This document shows, one piece after another, positions 1 through 11,117 of a stretch of DNA of 64,000 bases (its first letter is position 1; every line of letters begins with the position of its first letter). The position numbers and the translations under genes are program-made. The DNA lies in contig OY294046.1 of assembly GCA_958510825.1 (NCBI GenBank), positions 2,108,001 to 2,172,000 of the forward strand, in the 5' to 3' direction. The DNA is from Brachypterus glaber. Its lineage: Eukaryota > Arthropoda > Insecta > Coleoptera > Kateretidae. Below the pieces are notes generated by a model that ran no database searches, was not told the DNA's origin, and saw nothing but the letters and a program-made list of their open reading frames with translations.

Positions 1-120
1 ACCTAAAACAGGATTGGTGACTTCATGAAAGTTAGAACCTTTATTACGAGTCCATATATGGATTTGCAAATTTTCGTGATCTGTTTTTATCAATAAAACT
101 GCTTATACTTAACTAAAATA

Positions 121-567
121 TTTTTTTCACTACTAGCTTTACAACATACCATTATTTATCATGTTTTCAGACTGTGAAATCAATTTTCTTCACCTATAGC
201 AATAATAATTTTTTCTCTCCTAGTAGGAGTAAATTTTATAAACAATTGCTTTCTGTCGCTTTAGATTTTTCAGTTCTTTGTGCAATTTTTACTAATTAAA
301 CCCAAGAAAATAGCTTTTAATAACTTTTTATTTATTAAATATAATTAATTATAATTATTAGTTAATACAATCAATAATCAGCTAAATATTATAAAACAAA
401 AAATAAAAAACTAAATTTTTAAACGTCATTTCAAAGTATTTATTTGAGCAAATGTCATTGATCAAGGCTACTTGATTTTTATGAAAATTTCAAGAATTAT
501 CATTACTGTTAATAATTTATTTTATTATTTGAATAAAAATAGTTAAATAGTGCTAGTAGTGAAAAAA
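121..567. repeat. TIR element (modules X and Y), copy 1
   Basis: Starts with TTTTTTTCACTACTAGC and ends with GCTAGTAGTGAAAAAA, an inverted terminal repeat of about 16 bp. No coding capacity. A diverged copy at 53029-54307 is split by another element. Non-autonomous DNA transposon is the likely class; the superfamily is not clear. Confidence 0.6.
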
Positions 568-579
568 CTAATATATAAA

Positions 580-672
580 CTACGGTAGAGAAGACTATTA
601 TAGCCTCGCACTCTTAAATCCCTCGCTACTATGCAGCTCGGGATTTAATACGCTCGGCTATAAAAAATGTCA
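580..672. repeat. hairpin tail repeat
   Basis: Conserved tail that follows the X-Y module both here and at 54318-54425. It has inverted segments around CTTAAATCCC and GGGATTTAATACG and is far richer in CG dinucleotides than its surroundings. Function unknown. Confidence 0.45.
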
Positions 673-689
673 TTTATTATAGAAAATAT

Positions 690-1391
690 ATTTTTTTCAC
701 TACCAGCCTAAAACCACATCTTTATTACTGTTCTTTTCATTGGTAGAAATATTATTTCTCTACCTATGACGTCAGAGGTTCTAAAAATAATGAAATTGCA
801 CCATGGTTAATAATGAATTTTTATTCAGCTGTTTTGGCATCTGACGTTTCACTTAATTATTAAATCACATTGATATTTACAAGTGTCTTTAGGCACCAAA
901 TTTATTTATTGCATGATAAATTAAAAAATATTAACTAAATTAGTACCTATAAAACATGTTTTACAAAAAACACTTCGAAAAGTGAAAATCATTGGTCCAT
1001 CATATTCAACCATAGATTATACAACCCATATATTACCGTAAGAATTATAGATTACTAGAGGTACAACCCCCATATATTGATTTTTGAGGCAATATATTCT
1101 CCCTCACAGTTTTCGCCTGTCCCATTATTTCTGGGGGAGTACCAGAATCATCACTTTACATTTCACTTTCTATTTTTATATATTTTATTACACTTAACAC
1201 GGAAACACTTTCTAACTTAATAATTTTAGCAGATCACAAAAAAATTTCTGCCAGAAATGTCAAGTTATTCTTTGTTTTTTTAATGGCCGCGAACGGCCAG
1301 CGTGATATTTTAAATTTATAAGCTTTTTAATTAAATATTAGTAAAATAAATAAATAAATAGCTAATTAATTGTACTGGTAGTGAAAAAAAT
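690..1391. repeat. TIR element (module Z), copy 1
   Basis: Bounded by TTTTTTTCACTACCAGCC and TACTGGTAGTGAAAAAAA, a TIR closely related to that of the X-Y element. Copy 2 lies inside the X-Y element at about 53113-53813. No ORF of note. The following 1400-1500 segment is a hairpin (CACGTGAGTGAAGATTTAAC against its complement) that accompanies both copies. Confidence 0.6.
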
Positions 1392-2076
1392 ACTAAATTT
1401 TCCACGTGAGTGAAGATTTAACATTTTAGACCGCGTCTTGCGCTCATCCCGCAATTTGACGCAGGTCAAAAATGTTAAACTTCTCTCACTTGGTAAATAA
1501 TATACTATTTATTCTGATGATAATAAAAAATAATAATTTTCACCCCCTTTTTCCTAAAACAAAAAAAAAATAAAAAAAATATTTTTTTTTAATGTAATTT
1601 AAAAAATACCTGCCTCATAATTCATGTAATAGAGGGTTAAAAATTTGTGAATTCATCAAAACTACCTTCTGACTTCGTCGTTTTTATTTATTTTTATAGT
1701 TTTTAAGCTAAAAATTGGTTAAAATTTTTAACCGGGATAAGTATTTTATTTTAATTTGGTTGCTTTTAAATGGACTGTCCATTAACTTGCAACTAATTAA
1801 TTAATTAATTGGAGGTTAATAATTGTGTATAGTTTTTTGTTTTTCATTAATTTGCACGATATTATTTCCTGACAGAAAACGAAAATTCCCTGAAAATAAA
1901 TTATTTATCTGTCAACTAGTCAGAGAAAAAAACGTACTTACCTTTATTTTTTTTAATATATTTTGTGTGATTTAAATGATTTTATTTTTATGAGGTATTT
2001 AGAAAAAAAATACAAGAAATATTCTTCAAAACGGTGTTTTACACTTTACATTTATGACTTTGTGAACCAATATCTA

Positions 2077-2144
2077 TACAGGGTGATCAGTGCATGCAGA
2101 ATTACCTCTTAAATTTTGGCATGCCTGTTATTGATCACCCTGTA
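2077..2144. repeat. mini palindromic element
   Basis: A 68-bp element with TACAGGGTGATC at the left and GATCACCCTGTA at the right, and GCATGC/CATGCC inside. The ATCACCCTGTATG word recurs at 9881-9893. Likely a minimal MITE. Confidence 0.5.
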
Positions 2145-3440
2145 TTTAAAAAAAATATATTCTTGGCTGAATTTTTAATATTAATATTTAGGCTCAGAAG
2201 GCCTCAATTTTAAAGTGTGATACACCGTTTGAAAGGAAATTTCACAATTTTTTTGAATATGGCCTCCACAATAATAAAAAGGTACATAATTTATGCATAA
2301 TTACATTAAAAAAAAGTCTACAATTCATTATATTCTTCTTTTTGTAGACAAATTTGCCTTTTTAATAGTTATTTATGCACTTATTAGCAGTTTTCGGATG
2401 ATGTAACAGTCTAGACCCGAAAATGCTTTAGTGTCTGTCAAAGGCCCACTACCCGAGGTGCATACAATATTTTTACCACTAGAAATTTATTAAAATTAAA
2501 CTTTTTTACCATAGCTGTGTTCTTTGCTATTAACTATTCTTGCCATGGTTATTTTTATTAATTTCATCCGGATTTTTCTAATTTTATTTAAATTTTTGGT
2601 AATTATGCATAGATTTTTTTAATTTCGCATATAATGACGGTAAAGCACAAAATATTATTTGAAGAAAAATGCGTAAATGTGACGTTTTGAGCGAGAAGAG
2701 ATCTTGAGGAGATAAAATTATTTTTCCAGGAAATGACAAAAATTAATAACGGACTAAACAATAATTTAATAACAGAAAAATAGGATACAAGAAAAGGCGA
2801 CTTTTTTTCTTTTTCTTAAACTGACATATGTAACAGTTATTAATATTTGAAATCATGAATAACTTTCTTCATTTTTGAGATAGAACTTATATTTTTGTAT
2901 CAAAATGTTCATAATTTTATTTTCCATCAGAAAAATATAAAGTAGTTTTTCCTTAAGGTCCATTTTAGCATAAAACGTCACAAAAATATAATTTATTTTA
3001 ATTTTGTAAAATGTGTAATAATATACCAAAGAGGGCGGCTCACTTATCAAGCTGTCAAAGGTATTTCGACTTGTCTTTTTGAAAACGTCTTATTTTAAAT
3101 ACGCTTACTACCAACGGTAACATTGGTGCCATGGTAGTCTACCATGGTACCAACAAGGTTAAGAAATTATTGTTTTTAAATTATAGTCTGAGAGCCGGTG
3201 AACATTTTCAACAACGTATTTTCTCCCGGATGATTTTGACGCATATCTACATTCTAATTAATCCATTTCCAAACCGCCAGGTTCTGGATTCGGTTCCTTT
3301 GGGTGCTAGAAGCTCAATAAGTGTGCAGAAAAAAGTACCTTAAAAACTCATTTTCAACTTACTGAGTTAAACATAAATACATTAAATTTATTACATTGCG
3401 TTTAAGCAATTTTCATAATTATACGCGACAATTCCAAAGT
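2145..3440. other. AT-rich intergenic stretch
   Basis: No gene, splice-bounded exon or bounded repeat could be supported. The short open frames at 2853-3050 and 3131-3343 look like chance. Confidence 0.4.
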
Positions 3441-4348
3441 TAGAGGAAAGTCGCCTAATTTCGGATACCATTTACAATGTATTCAATATTTAATACTCGG
3501 TATTACTTTTTGATAAATTTTTTTATATAACCAGATACAACTTATTATAGCGAACCATGATTTATTATAAAAGCAATTTTATTACAGTTTATTTTTTCCA
3601 AAAAACACGGTTAAAAAAAATCAGCGCATTTTTGTGCATTTGAAAAAGGGCTCCTAATTTCGGACATATCCGAAAAAATTTTTTCAAGAGTAGATCTGGA
3701 TCCCATTGCTTATGTTTCTTGTTATTCCTTCACATTTAAGACGTAATTTAATCATTAAGCGATTTTCTACGAAATACTATAGGAACTATAATTTTAGATT
3801 CCCAATTTCGAATATCTTAGTATCTTAGGTAATTTTCGTTTTTTCAAAATTGTTTATCTTAGTTTGTTGTATCATTATAAAAAAAATAATTAATGGTTGG
3901 TTATCCTGAATAATAATTACCTTGCGGATATCCGAAATTGGGAATCAAATGCACAAAAATGGTCTATCCGAAATTAGGCAACTTTCTGCTTTTTAGATTA
4001 GAAATTTGTAGAATGTTTACGTTTTCAAATTGCTTAATTATGAATAGTGGATCAACTTAACTAACATCATAACTTACCCAAGACAGAATCACGAACTTTT
4101 ATAACGATTATTTATAAAATAAACAAGCATAATAATGCAACTGAGCACAAAACTGCCATTTGCAATATAAACGATTTGTGCTGCCATTTAAAGGGGAGAA
4201 GCTCTACCGTTATCATATTATAGGACGGATTTAGTTTGACTTTTGGCTTCACAAAAAAGTAGGTTTCTGTTTACCTTTGCAGACAGTATCTTAAATACAC
4301 TACTATCCGAAATTTGGAAACCATCCGAAATTAGGCGCATTTCCTCTA
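3441..4348 (+). mobile_element. TA-target MITE with internal TIR-word repeats, copy 1
   Basis: About 908 bp, starting TAGAGGAAAGTCGCCTAATT and ending AATTAGGCGCATTTCCTCTA. The TIRs are about 25 bp and the outer TA is the likely target. The subterminal word (T)CCGAAATTAGG and variants recur several times inside in both orientations. An inverted copy lies at 38097-39003, so this is a real mobile family. Confidence 0.75.
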
Positions 4349-5840
4349 CAAGTGTAAAAACAGACAATAAAAATTTCTTTTGACGTATAACATATCTAAA
4401 TTAAGAAAAAATCTCATTTAATCAAACATTATTTTAATAAACTCTTATTTAATTAAAAATTTAGATGTCATATGTCAAAAGCACTTTTAAGGACTGTTTT
4501 TACCCCTCTTGGCACCAGATTGATTGTTGTGTAGGTAGGTATGGAACTAGTTAAATCTGGATGTAATTAAGTAATACATCGTCGTATGAGAACAACAAGG
4601 TTTCAACTGTATAAATTATAGATTTGAGTTATGATCAATCAAAACTTTAAAATCATGAAACTTACCTTAAATTTCATAATTGAGTGGTTTATTATGGAGG
4701 GGCTTATATTAGGATAAATTAGTACCTATAATACACATTTTGTTGATATTTTAAATATTAGCTAAAATAAATAATCAGTTGGAACTTTGATAACCCAAAA
4801 ATCTGTGAAAAGTAGTAGTACAACAGTGTTCTAACTGAGTTAGAAGTTGGCTGTTTGTTTTAATAATTTGTACATAAATTCTATATTTTGCATAAATTAT
4901 TATTAATCATTATTAAAATTGATAATTAGTAGTTGTTTGGCACAAGCATTCCTCATCAACCTCCATAATTATGGTAGCATTAGTGACATCGACGTGACTT
5001 AAGTTAATTTTCATTAACGAGGTACCTGATTTTAAAGTAAGAAATTCAAATTAAACTTTATTATCAGTTAAAATCTCGTTGCACTAAAAAAAATTCAAAA
5101 AATGCAGATAGAACATGGTTGTATTGTAAATAAAATGGGCTATGTGAATGTACAGACAAACAGGTAGTAAAAAGCTCTATTCAAAAATGAAAAAATTTGA
5201 AAACCTGAAAAAATGTTAGTTGAAACTTTGTTCTTCTGATACGACGAAATGTAATGTAAAATAAGTTTTCAGGTTACCTTTTTTCTGCATTTTTTTTAAG
5301 ATCCTAGCGCTTAAAGGAACCGGATCAAGGACCTAACGATTTAGAAATAACTTTATCAGAATGTATGTATGCAAAAATTTAGACGGGAGAAAATACGTCA
5401 TTGGAAATATTCACCAGCTTTTAATTATTATAAAGTGTTTTCAATAAACATAAAAAAATTATTATGTATGCGCCAAATTCTCATATAATGTGTAAGCGCG
5501 TATAAATTTAAAACTAAAAATCAATAAAATTTGAGATAAGACATTTTCAAACAGACAAGGTGATTTGTAAGTATTGTATTGTAAAATGTGATAGGCCCAC
5601 ATATATTTCAGGCCCCGTCTTGTCCCCCCAAACCAACCCTGTCACATTCACTCATAGTTGTAGGCAGTTTATATTTAGAAAAATAAATTAAATTTAAAAA
5701 TATTTAAAGACTTTTATTTACTAAACAAACAAAAATATCTGGTTAAACAAAAATAATTAGGTTTGGCGAGAACTTCTCGTCGAGAAGACTGAAAAATTTG
5801 AAAAGGCTTGTTTAAAAAAAATCAAAAAGTGATCAATAAC
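4349..5840. other. AT-rich intergenic stretch
   Basis: No supported gene. Long A/T runs and short unbounded repeats only. Confidence 0.4.
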
Positions 5841-5844
5841 TATG

Positions 5845-6151
5845 GGGAACAAAAAAAGCATCAATAAAATTTTAATGCTGCAGTGCGATTCTTCATTTAA
5901 AACTAAGCGAAAAAGTATGTTTCACCAAAAGACCTAAATTTAATATTAAAGGAGTAATAGCCTTTTAAAAATTTTATAGATAAGAATCGAATTCTATAGA
6001 TAACAAAAAATTGACTATTGTTAGTATTCTTGAATTGGACAAATTTTGTTTCCTTGAATGGGACAACTTTTTTATTGCATATTTCATTCCTATTCATCTC
6101 TTTTAAATAAAAAATCACTCTAAAAGGACAGAGAGTGTCTAGACTACCCAT
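5845..6151. repeat. fragment of palindromic repeat family G
   Basis: Contains the GGGAACAAAAAAAGCAYCAATAAAATTTTAATGCTGCAG block and the following AATATTAAAGGAGTAATAGCC block (written here in parts), shared with 9300-9440 and, inverted, 52290-52460. Non-coding. Confidence 0.55.
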
Positions 6152-6561
6152 ACAACAATTTGAAACAGTTAGAACTCGAAAAAAAAACTAATATTTGATA
6201 TTGATTTAATATAAAATGAATCAAAGTTTGGAAAAAATATTTAAATTCTATGTAAAAAAATAACACTTTTTAAAGATAAAACAGCTATTTTTTTGTTATA
6301 AAATGACATTATAGGCTTATTAATAAAACAATTTTTATTAGTAATAGTGATAAAAACCGTTATTTTCATAATTTGTAATCTTTAATAGCAATTTTATATT
6401 TTTGTCCCATTCAATAATAGCGTGTTCTTAAATGGGACAAGTTACATATTTTCTTAAAATCTTCGTAGTTTTGATGACAATCAATATTATTGATTGATTG
6501 ATTGTGTTCTTTTATAAAGAACTTTCACTTTCGGGTTTAGACCGTTAATGGATTTTCACTT

Positions 6562-6602
6562 TCCGACGTTTCGTCTCTTACTACTAGAGACATCTTCAGG
6601 GA
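6562..6602 (-). ncRNA. hammerhead-ribozyme-like motif of PLE copy 1
   Basis: In element sense: a short stem I (TCC with GGA), core CTGAAGA, a 6-bp stem II (GTCTCT/AGAGAC) with a 7-nt loop, then GAAACGTC. This matches the hammerhead order CUGANGA - stem II - GAAA - (N)UH. One extra T sits between the core and stem II, and stem III is only AC/GU, so activity as a monomer is doubtful. PLEs are known to carry minimal hammerhead motifs. Confidence 0.5.
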
Positions 6603-6642
6603 TTAATCTGAAACTAAGTTTCGAATCAACTTGTGTCACTAT

Positions 6643-7673
6643 TTATGACGAGTTGTGGTTATTCACCCGTGACGAGGTTTTTCCTATCAAAGACTTCCAT
6701 ATTGCAGGTAAGTGGTAACCAGTGTCCCGATTGATATTGTTAGGATGCTTGATGATTTCTATCGATTCCCGTATCTTCCTTGGCATTTTTCTGTTTTCTG
6801 TTAATATTTGTTTTGTTTCAGACAAATTGATTTTATGACCTGTTTCATGTACATGTTCGGCTACTGCCGATAAGGAAATTTGTTTCTTTCTTATATTGCG
6901 CTCATGCTCTTGAAGTCTTGTAGAAATTTTTCTCTTAGTTTCACCTATGTAAACCGTACCACAGGAGCAGGGTATTTTATATACGCCTTCTGAACTCAGG
7001 GGTATTTTGTCTTTTGTTGAAGTCAAACATTGACCTAATTTTTGGTTGGACCGAAATATAGGCTTAATATTTGACTTCTTCAAAAGTTTACCTATTTTAT
7101 CCGTGATACCGCTTACATAGGGAAGTATAACTTGTGTCTGTCTGTCATTGTCACTATTGTCCTGTTGTTTGGGTCTGGGATTTCTGTATTTGTATATGGT
7201 CTTATTAATGTCTTTTTTGGTATAACCGTTCATGGTCAAGGCTTTGGTTAGTTTAAGGAGTTCTGTGTCTAGGGAATTCTTGTCTGAAATCATGAAAGCC
7301 CTATGAACAAGTGAATTAACTACCGAGCGTTTTTGAGAGGGATGGTGATGTGAAAATGCGTTTAGGTTTTCTTCCTGTATAGCGAGTGTCCTATTGAGCC
7401 ATTTTCCGTTTTGTAAACCAAAACGTCCAAAAAGGGAAGTGATCCGTTGTTCTCAATTTCCATCGTAAACCGTATAGATTTATGTTGGGAATTGAGGTGA
7501 TTTAGAAAACCTTGAAGGCTTTCCATGCCATGGGGCCAAATAGCATAGACATCGTCTACGTATCTGCGCCAAATTTTAGGTTTTAATGGAAATGACTCAA
7601 TAGCTTTTTTCTCGAACTATTCCATTAAAGCAGGGGGTGATAATGGGGATAATGGGGATCCCATTGCGGCGCC
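6643..7673 (-). pseudogene. PLE reverse transcriptase / GIY-YIG polyprotein, frameshifted fragment
   Basis: The C-terminal 216 codons (7293-6643) are open and carry the GIY-YIG endonuclease: GVYKIPCSCGTVYIGET, then the Arg/His/Glu-bearing helix RLQEHERNIRK. Upstream, the RT part (YVDDVYAIW, LPFLDVLV) continues to 7673. Compared with the copy at 16938-18098, 16 bp are missing near 7365 (the codons around KKTHTDRYL), which shifts the frame. So this is a dead copy. In living PLEs the protein reverse-transcribes the element and nicks the target. Confidence 0.85.
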
Positions 7674-7913
7674 TTTTAGTTCCAAATATGATAATTAAAA
7701 AAAAATACCTATAAAAGATTATAAATAAAATTTTGGCAGACGTTTAAAAAAAAGTGTCCCATTCATGGGTATCTCTTCCTACTTAGTTTATTTAACAATT
7801 GGATGGATATTATTTTTAAATCGTATATTCATAGATACAGTATTTTTCACAAATCTTTAGTTTTGTAGTTTGAAATGTTGATTAAAAAAATTGCAAAAAT
7901 TTTTTGCAACACC

Positions 7914-8598
7914 ATTCACTAGCCGCAGTAATGAGAAGAATCCAGCGCATGCGCACTGATTTTCTTATTTTTGTTTTGGCGTATGCCAAAAACTATTTTA
8001 AGGTTATGTAACATTCTTTTGCAGAATTTTACAAAAATATCTACTTTTTTCTTTTCGAGCTAACAGTTTTTTTTAATTGGCTAAAAGTACTCGCTTTTAA
8101 TAGTATTTTTGTAAAAAATAATAAACAAGAAATTAATTTTTTAATAGTAAAAAATCAAAAAAAAAAACACCAAAGCAGCAAACTACCAAACCAACCCACT
8201 ATTAACGTAAACCAACGCCTCCCATTAAAAAAAAAACACCAAACCAGCCAACTACCAAACCAAACCATTGTTAACGTAAACCAAGGCCCCCATTAAAAAG
8301 ATCAAACAGAAATTCGTGAGTATTTTACCAATATTTTGCTATATATTCTAACAAAAAAACTAGATTTTCCGCACCTAATTATATTCAAGACAGTAAGTTT
8401 TAGTAATAAAACCAGAAATCAGTGCAAAAATATAGTTCATATTTGTGAACCTGATGCGCACCGTAACCCCACTCAAATTAAACTATTTCATAAAACTACA
8501 ACTGCCTAAACGGAAGCCACTTTTGACATCCGTCAAAACAAAAATAAGCAAACCAGTGCGCATGTGCTAGATTCTTCTCATTACTGCGGTAAGTGAAT
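7914..8598. mobile_element. MITE with ~45-bp TIRs
   Basis: Left end ATTCACTAGCCGCAGTAATG and right end CATTACTGCGGTAAGTGAAT are imperfect inverted repeats extending about 45 bp (both include GAGAAGAATC and TGCGCACTG). There is no ORF. Inside is a ~70-bp tandem duplication (8158-8298) beginning AAAAAACACCAAA. Confidence 0.65.
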
Positions 8599-9170
8599 CG
8601 TTTTTCAACTGTTATTTTATTTTTTTTTTTATTTTGCAATTAATTATATAATTTTTAAAAGTGTAGGTATACCACAGTTCAGTAAACTTTAATTACTTAC
8701 AGGACAAAAACGAAACAATTTCTAATTTACCGCAAAATATATTGCAATTTTATCATTGTGCCGAAGAAAAATTTAAATTTCATTAAACCATATAAAATTA
8801 AATTAAATTTTGTAGGTTAAAATCGAGGTTAAAATAAAACAAAAAAATAATTATTACATTATTTAATAACAAATAGTTAGTCAAATAGAACAATATAAAA
8901 ACAATTTTCGTAAGCAATAACAAAAAAAAAATATTTCCTACAACTACAATAACAAAAGAACTACAAAAACTGCTTTTAAGTTGCAACATTTCACTAAAAA
9001 ATATAGAATTTATTAAAATAGCCAACAAAAAACAACAATATACAGTATGTACTTTACTAAAACTATCACAAATTAGACAGGTACTTTTCCAAAAGGCAGT
9101 TTTTTTAATTATGAAAAAAAAAATACATTTGATTTCTTACGGCCGAAAAAATATATTTAAGTAAAACTTA
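8599..9170. other. AT-rich stretch
   Basis: Nothing supported. The open frame at 8798-9028 on the minus strand is hydrophobic low-complexity A/T sequence. Confidence 0.4.
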
Positions 9171-9174
9171 ATAC

Positions 9175-9893
9175 AGCCTGTTCCAGAACTCGCGTACCGA
9201 AATTTAAGAGGTGATTCTACATCCAAAAATATGAAATAAAGTTTCTATAAAGGTTGGTCCGGAAATGAGCCCTAAGGGAGCTACGGCCCTTCGAAGATGA
9301 CGTATTGAATGGGGAACAAAAAAAAGCACCAATAAAATTTTAATGCTGCAGGGTGATTCTTCATTTAAAACTGAGCAATAAAGTATTATACACCAAAACA
9401 CCTAAATTTAATATTAAAGGAGTAATAGCCTTTTAAAAAGTAACGTTTTTGGTGGCACAAAATGTTACTTCCTCTTAATTGCATTTTTTTTTGATAACGG
9501 TTGCTCCTACAGTGTTACACTATATGATATTTTATATGTATTTTTACTCTAGAAATCTATATTTTTTACAACAAATCCAAAAAACATACACATAGAAAAG
9601 TTTGGGGCAAAAATGTTTTAAGCCTCATATATTTTGTCCCTCTGGGCACGCCTCTAGATAAATTAAAAAAATAAATTAACATAAACTTATTGCCCTTATT
9701 AATATTAGTATACATGCAAAAGCTCGTCGCTCTAGCTTAAACGGTACCCGAGTTATTAATTAAAAACCTTATTTTTATTACAATTTTAAAGGGCTCATTT
9801 CCGGACCAACCTTTATAGGAACTTTTTTTATATTTTTGGATCTAGAATCACCTCGCATTTACGCATGCCAGTTATGGATCACCCTGTATGTAA
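9175..9893. mobile_element. palindromic repeat family G, copy with both arms
   Basis: The left arm (GAGGTGATTCTACATCC ... GGTTGGTCCGGAAATGAGCC) is repeated inverted at the right (GGGCTCATTTCCGGACCAAC ... GGATCTAGAATCACCTC), followed by GATCACCCTGTATG. Related blocks lie at 5845-6151, 52180-52590 and 62985-64000. Non-coding fold-back element. Confidence 0.6.
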
Positions 9894-10623
9894 AGAAATG
9901 TGTGAACAAACTAACCATAGTGAAAATTTATTACCGTAGTAAATACTTGACAATTTTGTTCATTTGGAACCGTTGGTTCTTTAGTTATTAAAGTTACAGT
10001 AAAATTAACAGAACGATATGTTTTACTGTAACAAATTGTATTCAATAACTGTTTCCAAATACAAAACCGTTTATTATTTAATAGGTAACAAATTCTGAGT
10101 GCACTTTTAAAATAGGTATATTATGCCTTATAATCCCTGTTCTAATAAAAACTTTCTTGAAAAATTAAATTATTTTACTCGTGGAATGTGACTATTTTCA
10201 TTATTGTAAAAGAAAAGAGGCAAACTATGGAGTTTTCATTATTTTCTAGTCCATTTCATAAAAAATGTACGCCACGGTACACTCTTTAATAAAGAATTTA
10301 AAAAACAAATATAAACATTCTAGATATTTCAATGATTTAGAGAAGCGGATATGGCTTCAATTCTGCGCGAGTGACTAACATAGGAGGCATCCATTTTGAA
10401 TACTATTTGTTGGGCAAAATTAAAATTGCCAGTTTGGGAGAGGATATATTACCAACTATAGCAAGTCCCTAAAAATGACTAAATTTATCAATTTTTTGAT
10501 TAAAAAATGGCGTTAAATATGGAGAATGTGACAAAGACAGCATTATTAGTGTAAGTAAGAAAAAAAATAATGGCTGCCATCAGGGTAAACCCAAAAATTT
10601 ATCTGCGCAGAAAGTTAATGCGC
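9894..10623. other. intergenic stretch
   Basis: No supported gene or bounded repeat. Confidence 0.4.
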
Positions 10624-11037
10624 AATGGAGCTCTCTACAACTAGAATTATGAAACAAAAGACGTCTACCCTATCTCTATCTCATTTGTGCTACACTTTCC
10701 AGCCAACCAAATGAATACTGTATTTGTTTTTCATACAACAAATACAGTATTTATTTGGTTGGCCGGAAAGTGTAGCACTGAGCGGCACGAACGAACATAG
10801 CTAATGTGAATCTGTAGAATAAGATAATTCTACTAAAATTTAGATGGCGCCAGTAATTTCTTAAATAAAAATAATATAGTTACACTTTTCGCCCGGCCAA
10901 GTAAATATTGTATTTGTTCAACAAAGAACAAATACAGAATTTGTTTGGTTGGGTGGAAGTGGGAGTGTATGTATGTCTTCTATTCTTTTTGGGTAGAGCT
11001 TTTGTCCCCGTCTAATCTAACGGGAGAAATCGCCATT
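10624..11037 (+). mobile_element. two-hairpin non-autonomous element, copy 1
   Basis: A 414-bp unit starting AATGGAGCTCTCTACAA and ending GGGAGAAATCGCCATT. It holds two related hairpins in tandem, the first around ATACTGTATTTG/CAAATACAGTAT and the second around TATTGTATTTGTTC/GAACAAATACAGAA. Copies at 26853-27266 and, inverted, 34194-34599 have the same ends. Class unknown. Confidence 0.75.
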
Positions 11038-11117
11038 CCTTCCTCTAAATCATTGAGATATTATCATCCGAAACCTGCATTTTGGAAAATCATTCACTTT
11101 CATTGTACTTTTTAATT

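Larger units (their letters stand above)
6513..7673 (-). mobile_element. Penelope-like element (PLE) copy 1, 5'-truncated
   Basis: Runs from the shared 3' terminus (TATAAAGAACTTTCACTTTC at the left edge) to a truncation within the RT coding region at GGGATCCCATTGCGGCGCC. It is near-identical to the copy at 16777-18128. It lies inside an older repeat carrying 'gggacaa' words on both sides (6010-6440 and 7755). No convincing target-site duplication was seen. Confidence 0.85.
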